From the NCBI GenBank assembly GCA_051294375.1, contig CM119267.1, forward strand, positions 2,457,315 to 2,521,314: a stretch of 64,000 nucleotides of DNA, in the 5' to 3' direction. Under the pieces are notes generated by a model. The model was given only the letters and a program-made list of their open reading frames with translations, was not told the DNA's origin and did not search any database. Of this stretch, positions 1-11,039 are shown piece by piece. Position 1 is the first letter of the stretch; every line of letters starts with the position of its first letter. A program made the translations under genes and the position numbers. The DNA comes from Paraspadella gotoi. Lineage: Eukaryota > Chaetognatha.

Positions 1-446
1 GAGAACTTCTAGTTTTCAACCTGTTCCGGCCTAATATGTACCGCTCAGTAACAATATGTATTTTTAATGTGTTGACTCTCACATTTTTGAACAAATTAAA
101 TAAAAATCAAATCTAATCAAATCCNNNNNNNNNNNNNNNNNNNNNNNNNNNNNNNNNNNNNNNNNNNNNNNNNNNNNNNNNNNNNNNNNNNNNNNNNNNN
201 NNNNNNNNNNNNNNNNNNNNNNNNNNNNNNNNNNNNNNNNNNNNNNNNNNNNNNNNNNNNNNNNNNNNNNNNNNNNNNNNNNNNNNNNNNNNNNNNNNNN
301 NNNNNNNNNNNNNNNNNNNNNNNNNNNNNNNNNNNNNNNNNNNNNNNNNNNNNNNNNNNNNNNNNNNNNNNNNNNNNNNNNNNNNNNNNNNNNNNNNNNN
401 NNNNNNNNNNNNNNNNNNNNNNNNNNNNNNNNNNNNNNNNNNNNNN
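1..446. other. Short AT-rich flank and assembly gap
   Basis: The first 124 bases are AT-rich with no recognisable feature. Bases 125-446 are Ns. The sequence resumes inside a GAC repeat, so the gap probably covers the rest of that repeat. Confidence 0.8.
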
Positions 447-770
447 ACGACGACGACGACGACGACGAAGATCTGGATGACGAAGACGATAAAGATGACA
501 ACGACTACGACGAAAGAAACAACAACAACGATGATGATAAAGAAACCGGCGACTATTAACAAATACGAAGCTGACAACAAAATGACAAAGCTGTAATGTA
601 ATGTAAAATAATGTAATGTTGAGGACAAAGACGATAAAGATGACAATGACGTCAAGGAATACTACGATACAGACAGCGATGACAATGACGAATCTGAAGA
701 TGACGACGACGAAGTCGAGGACGAACAACGACAAAGACGATGAAAACGACGACGACGACGACAAAAAATC
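447..770. repeat. GAC/GAT/AAC trinucleotide-rich tract
   Basis: Starts as pure (ACG)n and decays into mixed GAC, GAT and AAC triplets to about 770, with an AATGT-rich patch near 590-620. Triplet periodicity opens several reading frames rich in Asp, Thr and Lys (or Val and Ser on the other strand). These are repeat translations, not a gene. The same repeat type recurs at 13.4, 22.5, 23.7 and 32.6 kb. Confidence 0.85.
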
Positions 771-819
771 GAGACAAATTCTTAAATTCTCAAATTAGTT
801 TCAGCTTGAAAACTTTAGA

Positions 820-1467
820 TGCTGGCGAAGAAAAGAATAGAAAAGAAATAGAGGAGAAAAAGTAGAAGAAAAGAGAAGAGATAGAAAAGAGAAGAGATAA
901 AAAAGAGAAAAGAAAGATTAGATTAGAAAAAGAAGAGATAGGATAGAGAAAAGAAAGATTTGATATAAAAGAAAAGAGATAGAAAAAAGAAAAGAGAGAT
1001 TAGATAGGAAAAATAGAGATAGAAGAGAGAAAAGAAAGATTTGAAAGAAATAGGAAGAGACAGAAAAGAGAAAAGAAAGATTTGATAGAAAAGAGAAAAT
1101 AATGATTTGATAGAAAAGAAAAGAAATNNNNNNNNNNNNNNNNNNNNNNNNNNNNNNNNNNNNNNNNNNNNNNNNNNNNNNNNNNNNNNNNNNNNNNNNN
1201 NNNNNNNNNNNNNNNNNNNNNNNNNNNNNNNNNNNNNNNNNNNNNNNNNNNNNNNNNNNNNNNNNNNNNNNNNNNNNNNNNNNNNNNNNNNNNNNNNNNN
1301 NNNNNNNNNNNNNNNNNNNNNNNNNNNNNNNNNNNNNNNNNNNNNNGAAAAAAGAGAGGACAGAAAGGAAATACTAAGAAATAGAATAGTGAAGGGGAGG
1401 AAACTTGAAAAAGAAAGATGAAGACAAAAATTTAAAAAATAAAAATTTCTTTTAAAACAAAAAAAAA
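820..1467. repeat. Purine tract of GAAAAGAGATAGA-type units, with gap
   Basis: Almost pure A/G on the plus strand, made of drifting units such as AGAAAAGAGATAGAAAAGAG. Ns occupy 1128-1346 inside the tract. A second gap at 1468-1592 follows an A-run. No coding signal. Confidence 0.8.
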
Positions 1468-1639
1468 NNNNNNNNNNNNNNNNNNNNNNNNNNNNNNNNN
1501 NNNNNNNNNNNNNNNNNNNNNNNNNNNNNNNNNNNNNNNNNNNNNNNNNNNNNNNNNNNNNNNNNNNNNNNNNNNNNNNNNNNNNNNNNNNNGGATGAGG
1601 ATTAGGAGGGAGTCACGAAGAACGATGGTCATAGAGGAA

Positions 1640-1770
1640 AGAGAATGCGGTCTTAAGGCGCGACTAGGGGTCGTCTGGGTCGAGAGGGTCCAGCGGGTCT
1701 TCAGGGTCGATAGGGTCTTCATGGTCTTAAGGGTCGTCAAGGTCTTGAAGGTTCGAACCGTGTGGGCTGA
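1640..1770 (+). pseudogene. Collagen-like Gly-X-Y stretch, or a 9-bp minisatellite
   Basis: From 1669 to 1758 the plus strand reads as ten successive Gly-X-Y triplets: GRL, GRE, GPA, GLQ, GR-stop, GLH, GLK, GRQ, GLE, GSN. The X and Y positions include Pro, Ala, Glu, Lys and Arg, as in fibrillar or invertebrate collagens. One TAG stop lies at 1711-1713. Upstream (about 1625-1668) further Gly-X-Y-like pieces occur in shifted frames. No convincing splice site was found. Known: collagen helices need Gly every third residue. Inference: a decayed or error-containing collagen exon. Equally possible is a GGTCTTNAN minisatellite whose 9-bp period imitates collagen. Confidence 0.3.
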
Positions 1771-1784
1771 GGTTAACGGAAATT

Positions 1785-2080
1785 TTTTTTTTTTTACGGA
1801 GGCAGAAAGAAGAGCGGTTTTAATAGGGAAGAGGAAATGAAGAGAGAAGGAGAGAAAAGAAAAGAGAAAAGGAAAAGAAAAGAAAAAAAGAAAGGGAAAA
1901 AAGAAAAAAGAAGGAACAGAAGGAAGAAAAGAGAAAAGAAGAGAAAGAGGAAGAGAAAAACAGAAAAAAAAAGAAAAAAGAGAAAAAGAAAAAAAAGAGA
2001 AAAAGAGAAAAAGAAAAAGAAGAAAGAAAAAAAAGAAGAAAAAAAAGTAAGAGAAACCTTTTCCGTCGGATTCCTCCCAT
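1785..2080. repeat. A-rich purine tract
   Basis: An A/G-only run of GAAAAAG-type units on the plus strand. It gives Lys/Glu/Arg-rich plus-strand and Phe/Ser-rich minus-strand open frames, which are artefacts of composition. Confidence 0.85.
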
Positions 2081-2111
2081 TTAATTTGAATATTTTCTGT
2101 TCGTTCATTCA

Positions 2112-2180
2112 GCAGGCCGCGGCGGCGGCTGCGGGCGGCGTCGGCGGTCGGCGGCGGCGGCGGCGGGCGGCGGCCATCAA
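2112..2180. repeat. CGG-rich GC island
   Basis: A CGG/GGC triplet tract (core 2115-2177) in AT-rich surroundings, flanked by unique sequence on the right. It could be a small CpG island or 5' UTR-like element, because an X-box motif lies about 120 bases downstream. No gene start is visible. Confidence 0.6.
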
Positions 2181-2297
2181 AGGGTTGCACCTGTTTTATT
2201 TCGACCGCCTTTATGGTTGCCAGGAAGTCGTTTCCCTTCACACCCCGCCGACATCGATTCCAACATTAAACTTTTTTTTTCGCATCCCTCCAATCGC

Positions 2298-2311
2298 GTT
2301 GCCATAGCAAC
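2298..2311. promoter_or_regulatory. RFX X-box motif, perfect consensus
   Basis: GTTGCCATAGCAAC matches the RFX X-box consensus GTNRCC-(0-3)-RGYAAC with both half-sites perfect. RFX factors control ciliary genes in animals. The motif lies just downstream of a CGG-rich patch and is unique sequence, not part of a microsatellite. Function is inferred from the motif only. Confidence 0.4.
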
Positions 2312-2378
2312 TATTTTTTTTTTACACATCCGTCACCGAATTCAATTCTGGCCTCAATTTATGATTAGTCAACATTCC

Positions 2379-2673
2379 TATCTGTCTGTCTATCTTTCTG
2401 TCTGTCTGTCTGTCNNNNNNNNNNNNNNNNNNNNNNNNNNNNNNNNNNNNNNNNNNNNNNNNNNNNNNNNNNNNNNNNNNNNNNNNNNNNNNNNNNNNNN
2501 NNNNNNNNNNNNNNNNNNNNNNNNNNNNNNNNNNNNNNNNNNNNNNNNNNNNNNNNNNNNNNNNNNNNNNNNNNNNNNNNNNNNNNNNNNNNNNNNNNNN
2601 NNNNNNNNNNNNNNNNNNNNNNNNNNNNNNNNNNNNNNNNNNNNNNNNNNNNNNNNNNNNNNNNNNNNNNNNN
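2379..2673. repeat. TCTG tetranucleotide repeat running into a gap
   Basis: (CTGT/TCTG)n from about 2379 to 2414, then Ns at 2415-2673. The similarly composed (TCTG)n at 3018-3038 is part of a dispersed repeat. Confidence 0.8.
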
Positions 2674-2734
2674 TGCCCCCGCCTTTATCCTAACTTTCGA
2701 TTCAGAATTAAATTCTTTTTCCTCGGATTTCTTT

Positions 2735-2836
2735 GTGTCGTTGTCATCGCCGTCGTCGTTGTCATCTTCTTTGTCATCTTCTCCGTTGTTGTTGTCGTCG
2801 TTACTATTTTGTTGTTGTTGTTGATGTTGTTGAATG
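2735..2836. repeat. GTT/GTC triplet repeat
   Basis: Mixed GTT, GTC and GTCATC triplets, reading as Gln/Asn/Asp-rich on the minus strand. No gene context. Confidence 0.75.
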
Positions 2837-2919
2837 GAACTTTTAAGGCTCAAAATGGAATGACTCTGTCGCTATGAATCTACGAAACCGGCCAACATTT
2901 CATTTGATTGTGTACAAGT

Positions 2920-3420
2920 TTTAACGGATGATATCTCTGTGATAAATCTTATTTAAAATATTTGTTTTCATCAAAGATGGAATAAAACGTGACTCTTTAG
3001 TCACTTTTCGGTCGATCTGTCTGTCTGTCTGTCTGTGTGTCCGTCGTTCTGACTCACGTTAAAAATGCTCATAACTCGCCTATAGTTGTTTTCTGATTTG
3101 TTAAGACAGGAAAAAACATCTAATCTTAGTGATGCACGAGCTAAGAAAGTCACTACGGCCCAACACATTGGATGAACTGATCTTGTTTTTCTATATTTAA
3201 ACCCATTTCCATTTCTATTAAAATTAATTGTCCAGGTCAATTACATACTAAGGGGAACAAATAAACAGACAGACAGACTAACGCAGACAGCTCTCTTGTG
3301 CGCTGTTCTATGCTGTACTGTGCTGTGCTATATGTGGATAAGGCGCTACGTGGGCTGAAGATGACTGCTAAATACTGTGGCAGGGGCTCTTTATTCAGTC
3401 TCTCTCGGTCGTCTCTTCTC
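2920..3420. repeat. Dispersed repeat C, copy 1 (contains a family A body)
   Basis: Shares ordered blocks with 5525-6200. These include ATATTTGTTTTCATCAA(A)GATG followed by AATAAAA-GTGA, AGTGATGCACG, then ACATACTAA-GGGAAC, and later a TGGATAAGGC block. The middle (about 3000-3165) also matches family A: CACTTTTCGGTCG, a GTC/CTG repeat, then CGCCTATAGTTG and TTGTTAAGACAG. It is an old, diverged mobile-element remnant whose class I cannot assign. Confidence 0.5.
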
Positions 3421-4735
3421 TCATTAATTCCGAATCCGCGCTCGTGCAAAAAAATAAAAAGATCTGACTTGCAGACCGTTTCAATTTTATTAATTGTTGG
3501 AGAAGAATCTTGAGATCTTCAATGGCGATCTCACAAGCAAGAATATATATTTTTTTAGGTAAGTCCGGGTTTGATGGGTTTAGGCTCAGGCGAATATTTC
3601 TTTCTTACTCAATTTTCAATACTCATTTCATCCGCGTAGAGATCTACTATTACTCTCAACTTTCTGAAGTTCTCTTTTACTTCCGAGGATAACGATTAAC
3701 GTCCGTTCTCATTTTCGTTCCATAATTGTCTAATTGTTTTTCAATGCTTATTTTGATATTTTTATATTCCTTTAAATGACTTCAAATACTTATTCACTTT
3801 TCTTCTTTTTTAATGGGGCATAATAAAAATTCATTTACCTGAAAAGCTTTCATTGTCGCTGTTCTTTCAATTAGATATATATCCAATATATGGTTCTACA
3901 CTGCAACGCGGCAGAGAACTAGATAATTAATCAGCGGGTACGCACTACGACTAGTTTGATCTTTTTTACGTTTGAAATTTGGATACTCAATTGTGAGAGT
4001 TGTGTGATTTTTATTACAGATTCGTTTCATGTTGTTGGCAAATTCGGGATGTGGAGTCACAATTTTGGGCGCCACCTCGATCGAAAACTTTTTCGGGCAA
4101 ATGTCTCTCGTCAATGTTCATTTTTCTTCTTTACATGTCGCCTTATTGCATTGCTCAGTCGTTATTTTGTGCGATCTTCACTGGAGCGTTATCCTAAATA
4201 CATATTATGCTTTATCTGGTCTATCTAATTAAGCGTGACGAAACAATTTTTCGGATGAAAGATCGAAATGTTCTCTCGGATGAGTGTAATATATTTTTAA
4301 ATATACATTCTTGTCTTAGGGGATTTTCGTAACGTCAAGGCTCGCGGAGGAAAAAGAATACAGTTACAACACGACACAGTCGTTTTATTGACGGAGAGCA
4401 TAAAGCCTAGTGATAATCGTTGTTCATCTTTTCATAGTGGGCATCGTGTCAGCGATTTCGGGCGTAATTCTCACCTTTCCGTCCAACGTCAATTACTAAT
4501 ATTAGTCAAAATACCGCAAAAAAAAGTGATCTTGGCATTTCTAGCTATGATTTTGAAAAGGGCACGTTTCGGTAATAAATGATAATTTTGCAATATCATA
4601 GTAAGGCATTTTTTTTTTAAATATTCTCACCGCTTAATCAGATAAGCTTAGCACGCATTTCTTCTTCTTTATTTGTCACGTACTCAAAACTTCACTATCT
4701 ACTAAATACGATCTCTCCTCAATTTTATCTCAGCA
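3421..4735. other. AT-rich single-copy-like sequence
   Basis: No microsatellite, tRNA or recognisable coding segment. Open frames of 60-90 codons occur but have no domain signature. Nothing else is visible. Confidence 0.6.
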
Positions 4736-4739
4736 TAGC

Positions 4740-5455
4740 ACACTTGCTTATTCCTGTCGTCACGGGCCCTCGAGACTACGTGACATAGGCTCAGCTTGCT
4801 GCGGCCAGCACTGAACGCTTGCTGAACTCTTTAGCCTCCTTAGGAATACCCTGCGAGTCACGGCGCCATGTTGCTAGCTACTCTGAATTCTCGCGCTGCC
4901 GGGGTCCCGCCCCCGGCTGGGTTTACGCTGCTCCATTTACAAATTTGTCCTTTTTTTCCCTGGCCAAAGTTCGATCCCACCACCCTACTTCATTTTGCTC
5001 CATTTCGCGTGTATCCGTAACGGTAAAGTTTCTCTTTTTATTTCACTTTTTCTTTGACGTCGATGTTTAAGGCTAGTTCCTTACTATTTGCCGCGGCAGT
5101 GGTAATCTTCGCACGCTTTTGAGCCTCTTCACCTAAACGCTTCTCCGATACGCGCTCAGCACATATAAAGTGCTTTTCGCCCCTCTCTCTCGCTGTGTAT
5201 TTCATTCTCGGTGTTCTTGGTCATCAAGCATATTGAGGCAATTGAGCTCAGAATCGTGTCATGTAGTTTGGGTCATTCGACTCTATAGGCTCAACGTTGG
5301 TAGTGTGGGTGAGGTCGGTTATGCATTATAGGATTGGTAGTATGATCGGTATCAATGGTCTGGCATGATTAGACGGTGGTGATTGATAGATAATGTGAAC
5401 TGAAAACCGTCTCTTTAAAGTGTTCAAAGGAATTGATTCTTCTTTTTGGCGCAGT
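4740..5455 (+). mobile_element. Possible LTR with primer-binding site (weak)
   Basis: A moderately GC-rich block contains CACATATAAAG (about 5160-5169, TATA-like) and then a pyrimidine-rich stretch. At 5447-5455 it has TGGCGCAGT, which equals the first nine bases of a primer-binding site complementary to the 3' end of animal tRNA-Ser; the match fails after that. Known: LTR elements carry a TGG-starting site just after the 5' LTR. No second LTR, gag or pol is visible here, so this is a guess. Confidence 0.2.
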
Positions 5456-5524
5456 GAGACTCCTACTTGACAAATCCGGCAAGGTTTCGAGCCACGTATA
5501 CTATTCTATTTCGACTTTAGATTA

Positions 5525-6200
5525 TCAATTGTTTTTTAAACAGGAACTGCATGGATTATATTTCTCTGTGAATATAACTCTTAATTTATAAATATTTGTT
5601 TTCATCAAGATGAATAAAAAGTGATTCTTATAGCTCTCTTTTCGTGTCCTTCGTTCTTGCTTTCTTCTCCATTCCTGTGTGTCCCGTTGTTCTGAGACTA
5701 CATCGTTTACAATATTGTGAGCATACACTCTACTCAGTAACTTCGATGAAAGCAGCTAGTACGCTGGTGGTGTGGCATCTATATTCTTAAAGGACAGGCT
5801 GGTGAAATAAAATCTATATCCTGTAGTGATGCACGTCCCAGTACGCTAGAGGAGAAGTGTTCACCTCACAGTTTGGCCGGAGTCGAGCCCAACGAAGTAC
5901 TCACATTGGGTGAGTTAGAAACTAGATCTAAAGGAACCGTTTTTCGTAAATGTATTGTAGTATACCAAGTTTCTCGAGTACTAGTATATAATTATCCTGA
6001 TCACGAGATCAATATACATACTAAAGGGAACCAATATGAAACAGTACAGCACAGACTGAAAGTTATTATCGCAGTCATGTCTATCTCTTTGATGCTTCGT
6101 AACTAGTTGAGATGATGATAATGTAGGCTGAGTTGCTATAAATTGGATAAGGCAGCGCGGTAACGGAGGTGGATGGGCTTACCAAAGTCTTAGTATTGGA
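5525..6200. repeat. Dispersed repeat C, copy 2
   Basis: Same block order as 2920-3420, offset by about 2.6-2.8 kb: ATATTTGTTTTCATCAAGATG, AGTGATGCACG, ACATACTAAAGGGAACC and TTGGATAAGGC. It carries many substitutions and differing insertions, so it is an old copy. It lacks the (TCTG)n stretch of copy 1. Confidence 0.5.
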
Positions 6201-7180
6201 AAAGCATTAATAGGTATTAATTGTATCTTAGGATCCCTTTTAACTTTTTAATAACCCTTTCATCTATATTGCAGCACTCTCAATTAATGTAACGGTGTCG
6301 CCTTCTTGGCTTGGAACCAAAGCTTAGTAAGTTGGTGAGTTATATGCTCTATTTTACGACCCAAGGCGAAACATATAGTTATACAGAGCACAGTACTCAT
6401 TTTTTAATATAATTCATGTTCTTCACTCTCTTGCACAGGTGAATTCATTGTGTGTACCTTCAAACTTTTGTAATGTATTCGATCCGATTGTTTGCAACTT
6501 ACTCGCGCTTTTCTTCGGCGGCGATTTCGCTCAACGGGCATTCTCATCGCGAAGAAAGAGAGGCGGGGATTATGTGAGAGTAGACACCTGATCGAATACA
6601 TACAAAAGTTATTGGAAACGTCACATCTATGACTGAAGGAATGAAAATAATGTATAAGTGAGATTTAAATCTGTTTAACTAAATGTCTAACCTATTAAAA
6701 ATGTCGCAACTATTAAGGATTAACAAACACATGGTAAAAGTTGTCCATGAGATATTACCTAGGCAACTAAGATTAGAAACATGATAGAATATGAACTATA
6801 ATGTCGTAAACACTATTATAATATCTCACTTGCACATGTTCAGTAAGGCGGGCCAAATCTTTCACCATCTTTTTAAACTCATATTCTATGTATAAAATTG
6901 TTCCTAGAACACTATATATAAATAATATAGAATAAATATTAAATTGAAGTTAAGACACTTTTTCGGGGAATTAAAAGGCAAGCGAATGCGCAATGTCATT
7001 TTCCTTATTGGAATTTTTCTAGTACATAATTTTACAACCACTCGCTCTAAAATTTTGCTTAGGAATTACAATTTTTAAAAATCGTTTCTGATCAAATTGA
7101 TTAAAAAATTTGATAAAGGTATAGTACTACAATTTCAAAAAATGTAATGATAAAGGGCTAAATTAGAAAAAACAACCTCT
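6201..7180. other. AT-rich single-copy-like sequence
   Basis: Strongly AT-rich with stops in all frames apart from one 65-codon open frame at 6404-6601 (minus), which has no recognisable motif. Nothing else is visible. Confidence 0.6.
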
Positions 7181-7330
7181 CACACCACCATCATCACTCA
7201 CACATCGTCCTAATCTTATTACACTCACTCACGCTCTTCACTCTCACTCACTCGCCACCTTCTCAATTTACCACCACGCTGCTACCACTCACTCCACATA
7301 TTCACTCTCACCTCTCACACGCCGTACCAA
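7181..7330. repeat. Degenerate CACT/CTCA minisatellite
   Basis: Irregular repetition of ACTCACTC, CACCA and CTCTCAC elements, nearly free of G. Looks like a decayed low-complexity tract. Confidence 0.6.
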
Positions 7331-8055
7331 ACATATCCATCTATAAAATACATTATGTGTCACCATTTATTGACTTTACAAAAAATTGTTAATACTGTTG
7401 TTTAGTCTCCAGCTAGAGTGATCGAGAAGCCAAGACTTGTGACTGCTGAAAATAGATATAGAAATAGCTTCCATAGGCGTTGTAGTACCTATAACTAGCG
7501 ACAAAGTCTCATTTATCGAGGATATCTGTAGATAGTTTACTATTACATTCAACTGATCTTAATAAAATATACAGTACAAATTAGACAATTAGTATATAAA
7601 CACGCGAAAGGGAGAAAAGGAAAGAGATGAATTAAGGTACTTATATCATTTTGTCCTCTTAATGGAATATAAATTAGTTGAATGAGATTTACTGTGTTTT
7701 TCGAAACGATGGTATAGTGGTTAGACTAGCCTCAAAGAAAAAAAAACCTTCTACAGTTAAAATGTCGGAGCCGCCTGAGGTTCTTTTCAGGCATGTTCAG
7801 NNNNNNNNNNNNNNNNNNNNNNNNNGTTTGTAATCTGTTCCGCCTTACTGTTCAGTATCCCCAATAGTTGACAAGGGATTGCTTCTTTACAACTTTTGCT
7901 CTTTAATTCTTCAGATGTTCCTTCCTGGATCGAGTTTTTTGTTTGACTTTTGACAAAAAAAGGGATTTTTTCCCCCAGAGGTCCGTGACCCTTTGTCTCA
8001 CCGGTTTGTAATTACTATTTCTTAAGATTTCTCATGTGTGAAAGACATGTATTGT
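7331..8055. other. AT-rich sequence with a 25-N gap
   Basis: Unique-looking sequence with Ns at 7801-7825. The fixed length of 25 recurs at four other gaps, which suggests a default gap size. No gene or RNA was recognised. Confidence 0.6.
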
Positions 8056-8057
8056 GA

Positions 8058-8059
<2 letters not shown>

Positions 8060-8116
<57 letters not shown>
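8060..8116. repeat. (GA)n microsatellite
   Basis: Uninterrupted GA dinucleotides of about 55 bases. Confidence 0.95.
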
Positions 8117-8118
<2 letters not shown>

Positions 8119-8139
8119 TATACGACAATGCGGCACAAT

Positions 8140-8545
8140 GAGATTCTCCTTTTCTTTTTTCTTTTTTCATTCTTCCTATTTTGTTCATTTATTTTCTTCT
8201 CACTTTTTCTTTCTTTTCAAATTACTTTTCCTGCCTTTCTCCAATCTCACTTTCATTTCTAATAATCCCTTTCCTTTTCTTTTCCTCCAATCTTTCACTC
8301 TGTCTCTCTCCTCCCAATTTTTTTCCTCCCACCTCTCCTCTTTTACTCCAACCTCTCCTCTTTTCCCCCTTCCTCCCTTTTTCCCCAAGGGATTCCTCAG
8401 GAGTCGCGCGTTTCTCTCGTACACTTGGATTTGGCTTCTTAATGGTCCGCCATTTTCCAGCCCCTCCGCTCTTCCTCTTCTTCCTCCTCCTCCTCCTCCT
8501 CCTCCTCCTCCTCTTTTTTGTATCGTTTCCTTCTCCTCTTTCGCC
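8140..8545. repeat. Pyrimidine tract with (CTC)n core
   Basis: Mainly C/T on the plus strand, ending in (CCT)n at about 8474-8512. Open frames here are Ser/Phe/Leu-rich composition artefacts. 8546-9060 after it is AT-rich and featureless. Confidence 0.85.
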
Positions 8546-9089
8546 TCCTTTTACTCCAACCGTTCAGTTCTTTAATTTCCTATTTTTTTAATTCCGGTGT
8601 TGACCTTTAATTTTTTTTTGTACTTTATCATTTTTTCAGTCCCATCTTTTCATAATTTCTATGAATTTCATAATTTCATAATTTCTATGAATTTCTATGA
8701 ACGTACTATCTAGGAAAACGTTATGCGTCTTTGCCTCTTTTCTGAGATCAACAATGGTTTTTTTATGAACTAAAAAAAGGTAAACAGCCTTTGGCTTTCC
8801 CAAATTAAAAAAAAATAACAAATGAAATTTGAACTAAAAACAAATATTTAAATACTAAAAATATTGGAAAACTAAATCTGATTTTTCTTCATTTTTCACT
8901 TGAGGTAGCAATCTTTTTTTTGTTTTTAACTTCTAAACGATTTGACCTACCAAAGAATAGAAGGTAGCTACTGTAAAAATGTTTAATGTAGATTTTAAAC
9001 ATTCTGATTTTTAAAAAACCAAACAAGTTGATATCCTTCACTAAAAATGTGATATACTTTTTTTCCTAGATGGTACATTTATTTTTGGT

Positions 9090-9912
9090 AAGTGCACAAC
9101 CTTTCTCCTCCCTTTCTCATTCGCCTCTCTACAATTCCTCCCCCNNNNNNNNNNNNNNNNNNNNNNNNNNNNNNNNNNNNNNNNNNNNNNNNNNNNNNNN
9201 NNNNNNNNNNNNNNNNNNNNNNNNNNNNNNNNNNNNNNNNNNNNNNNNNNNNNNNNNNNNNNNNNNNNNNNNNNNNNNNNNNNNNNNNNNNNNNNNNNNN
9301 NNNNNNNNNNNNNNNNNNNNNNNNNNNNNNNNNNNNNNNNNNNNNNNNNNNNNNNNNNNNNNNNNNNNNNNNNNNNNNNNNNNNNNNNNNNNNNNNNNNN
9401 NNNNNNNNNNNNNNNNNNNNNNNNNNNNNNNNATAAAAGAAAAAGGAATAAATGAAGGAAAGGAGAAGAAATTGACCAAGGAAAAAAAGAAAAAAGGAAG
9501 GAAAGGAGAACAAATGGACCAAGGAAAAAAGCAAAAATGAAGGAAAGAGAAACAAATGAACAAGCGAAAAAATAAAAAAAATAAGGAAAGGAGAACAATT
9601 AAACAATTAAAAAATTAACAATTTACAATTAAAAAAAGAGAAAATTAAAGAAACGAGAACAAATGGACGAAGAAAAAAAATTAAGGAAAGGAGAACAAAT
9701 GGACAAAGGAAAAACTAAAAAAATGAAGGAAAGGAGAACAAATAAACAAGNNNNNNNNNNNNNNNNNNNNNNNNNNNNNNNNNNNNNNNNNNNNNNNNNN
9801 NNNNNNNNNNNNNNNNNNNNNNNNNNNNNNNNNNNNNNNNNNNNNNNNNNNNNNNNNNNNNNNNNNNNNNNNNNNNNNNNNNNNNNNNNNNNNNNNNNNN
9901 NNNNNNNNNNNN
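9090..9912. repeat. 42-bp purine minisatellite with two gaps
   Basis: Between 9433 and 9750 the block GAAGGAAAGGAGAACAAATG recurs at about 9455, 9497, 9539 and 9724, with a related block near 9584 and 9683, so the period is about 42 bases. Ns fill 9145-9432 and 9751-9912. The left flank (9095-9144) is pyrimidine-rich, so strand composition switches across the first gap. Confidence 0.75.
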
Positions 9913-10112
9913 AATAAAAATCCAAAATTTATGTAGATTAAAAATTTTGAAACGAAAAAGCAGACGATAGCGATAAAGATTTAATTACTATTTTATAACA
10001 AGATACATTAGTGAATTCTATTATATTTTCACTTTTACGCATATTTACCAAGTATGTCATCCTTCAGAATTGCTTCCCCCGGGGGCGNNNNNNNNNNNNN
10101 NNNNNNNNNNNN
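9913..10112. other. AT-rich spacer and 25-N gap
   Basis: AT-rich sequence ending in CCCCCGGGGGCG at 10076-10087, then Ns at 10088-10112. The GC-palindromic edge may have caused the assembly break. Confidence 0.6.
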
Positions 10113-10129
10113 GCTCGCTCGTAATCAAA

Positions 10130-10365
10130 TAAAAAGCTAAATGGTGTTTAATAAAGAGGGAAGCGGTAGTTTCAATAAAAGCAAAGATGGTTCAAAAAGA
10201 AATGAGGGTCTTCTATAAAAAGCAAAGGTAGTTCAAAGAATAGCAAAGGTGTTTCATAAACAGCAAATGTTGTTCCGAATTAAAAGCAAAGGTGGTTAAA
10301 AAAAGTCATGGTTCCATAAAAAGCAAAGGTGGTTCTCAAAAAGTCAAAGCGGCCCACTATAAAAC
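10130..10365. repeat. ~21-bp minisatellite (AAAAGCAAAGGTGGTT)
   Basis: About ten diverged copies of AAAAGCAAAGGTGGTTC(CAT) in direct orientation, with indels between units. Confidence 0.75.
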
Positions 10366-10451
10366 CAAGTTGGTCCTTATTCAACGTAGGGAGGTTTTCC
10401 GAATTCTAACAAAGAACATCACAATATGGATTTATTTGAACGAGCCCCGGT

Positions 10452-10464
10452 TCTGCTCTCTCTG

Positions 10465-10499
<35 letters not shown>

Positions 10500-10535
10500 C
10501 TCTGCTCTTCTCTTCCTCTCCCGGGAGAGAGAATT
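10452..10535. repeat. (CT)n tract ending in a CTCCCGGGAG palindrome
   Basis: CT/TCTG dinucleotides up to about 10515, followed by CTCTCCCGGGAGAG, which can pair back on itself. Confidence 0.85.
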
Positions 10536-10694
10536 AAAAACGGGAAGGAGGTTAACGTCTAAGCCAAGCAGCACGCATTCGACCTATTATTTCGCCCCAC
10601 AGTGGAGCTTGGATTACAACGAACCTTTTCTTTGTAGACCGGTCTTTTAAATTTTTCATATTTACTGTATGTAAATATGAGATATGGTCCATCT

Positions 10695-10965
10695 CCTAAA
10701 TCTCCGCCCCGCGGGGCGGCTCAAGGGGCGGCCACCAGGGGGCAGACCTATTCAGGGGGAGCAGCAAAATGAGTCATTGAGGGGGCGCCCCCTCTGGATT
10801 GGCCTCCTAGGGGGCCGGCCCCAGGGGGGTTCCCCTGGGGCCAACATTTTGGGTCTATATAGGGGCGCCCCTAATGCTTAGCCCCTGGGGCAATAAAAAG
10901 TCTGCCGCTGGGGGTAACTACCCTTGGGGAGGTGCAAAAAACTGCTCCCCCAGGGCGATTAAAGA
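10695..10965. repeat. Cluster of perfect GC palindromes
   Basis: Within 170 bases there are four perfect palindromes: CCGCCCCGCGGGGCGG (10704-10719), GAGGGGGCGCCCCCTC (10779-10794), GGGGCCGGCCCC (10811-10822) and AGGGGCGCCCCT (10861-10872). Further GCCCCTGGGG-type inverted pairs run to about 10960. Flanks are AT-rich. A related cluster lies at 28030-28205. The origin is unknown: GC-cluster element, mobile-element end or structured RNA are all possible. Confidence 0.6.
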
Positions 10966-11039
10966 GAGAGCAACATTTAGATGAGAAAATATACATTGTC
11001 TGATATAGTTATTTATATCTGAGAATAATTTCTCCTGTC

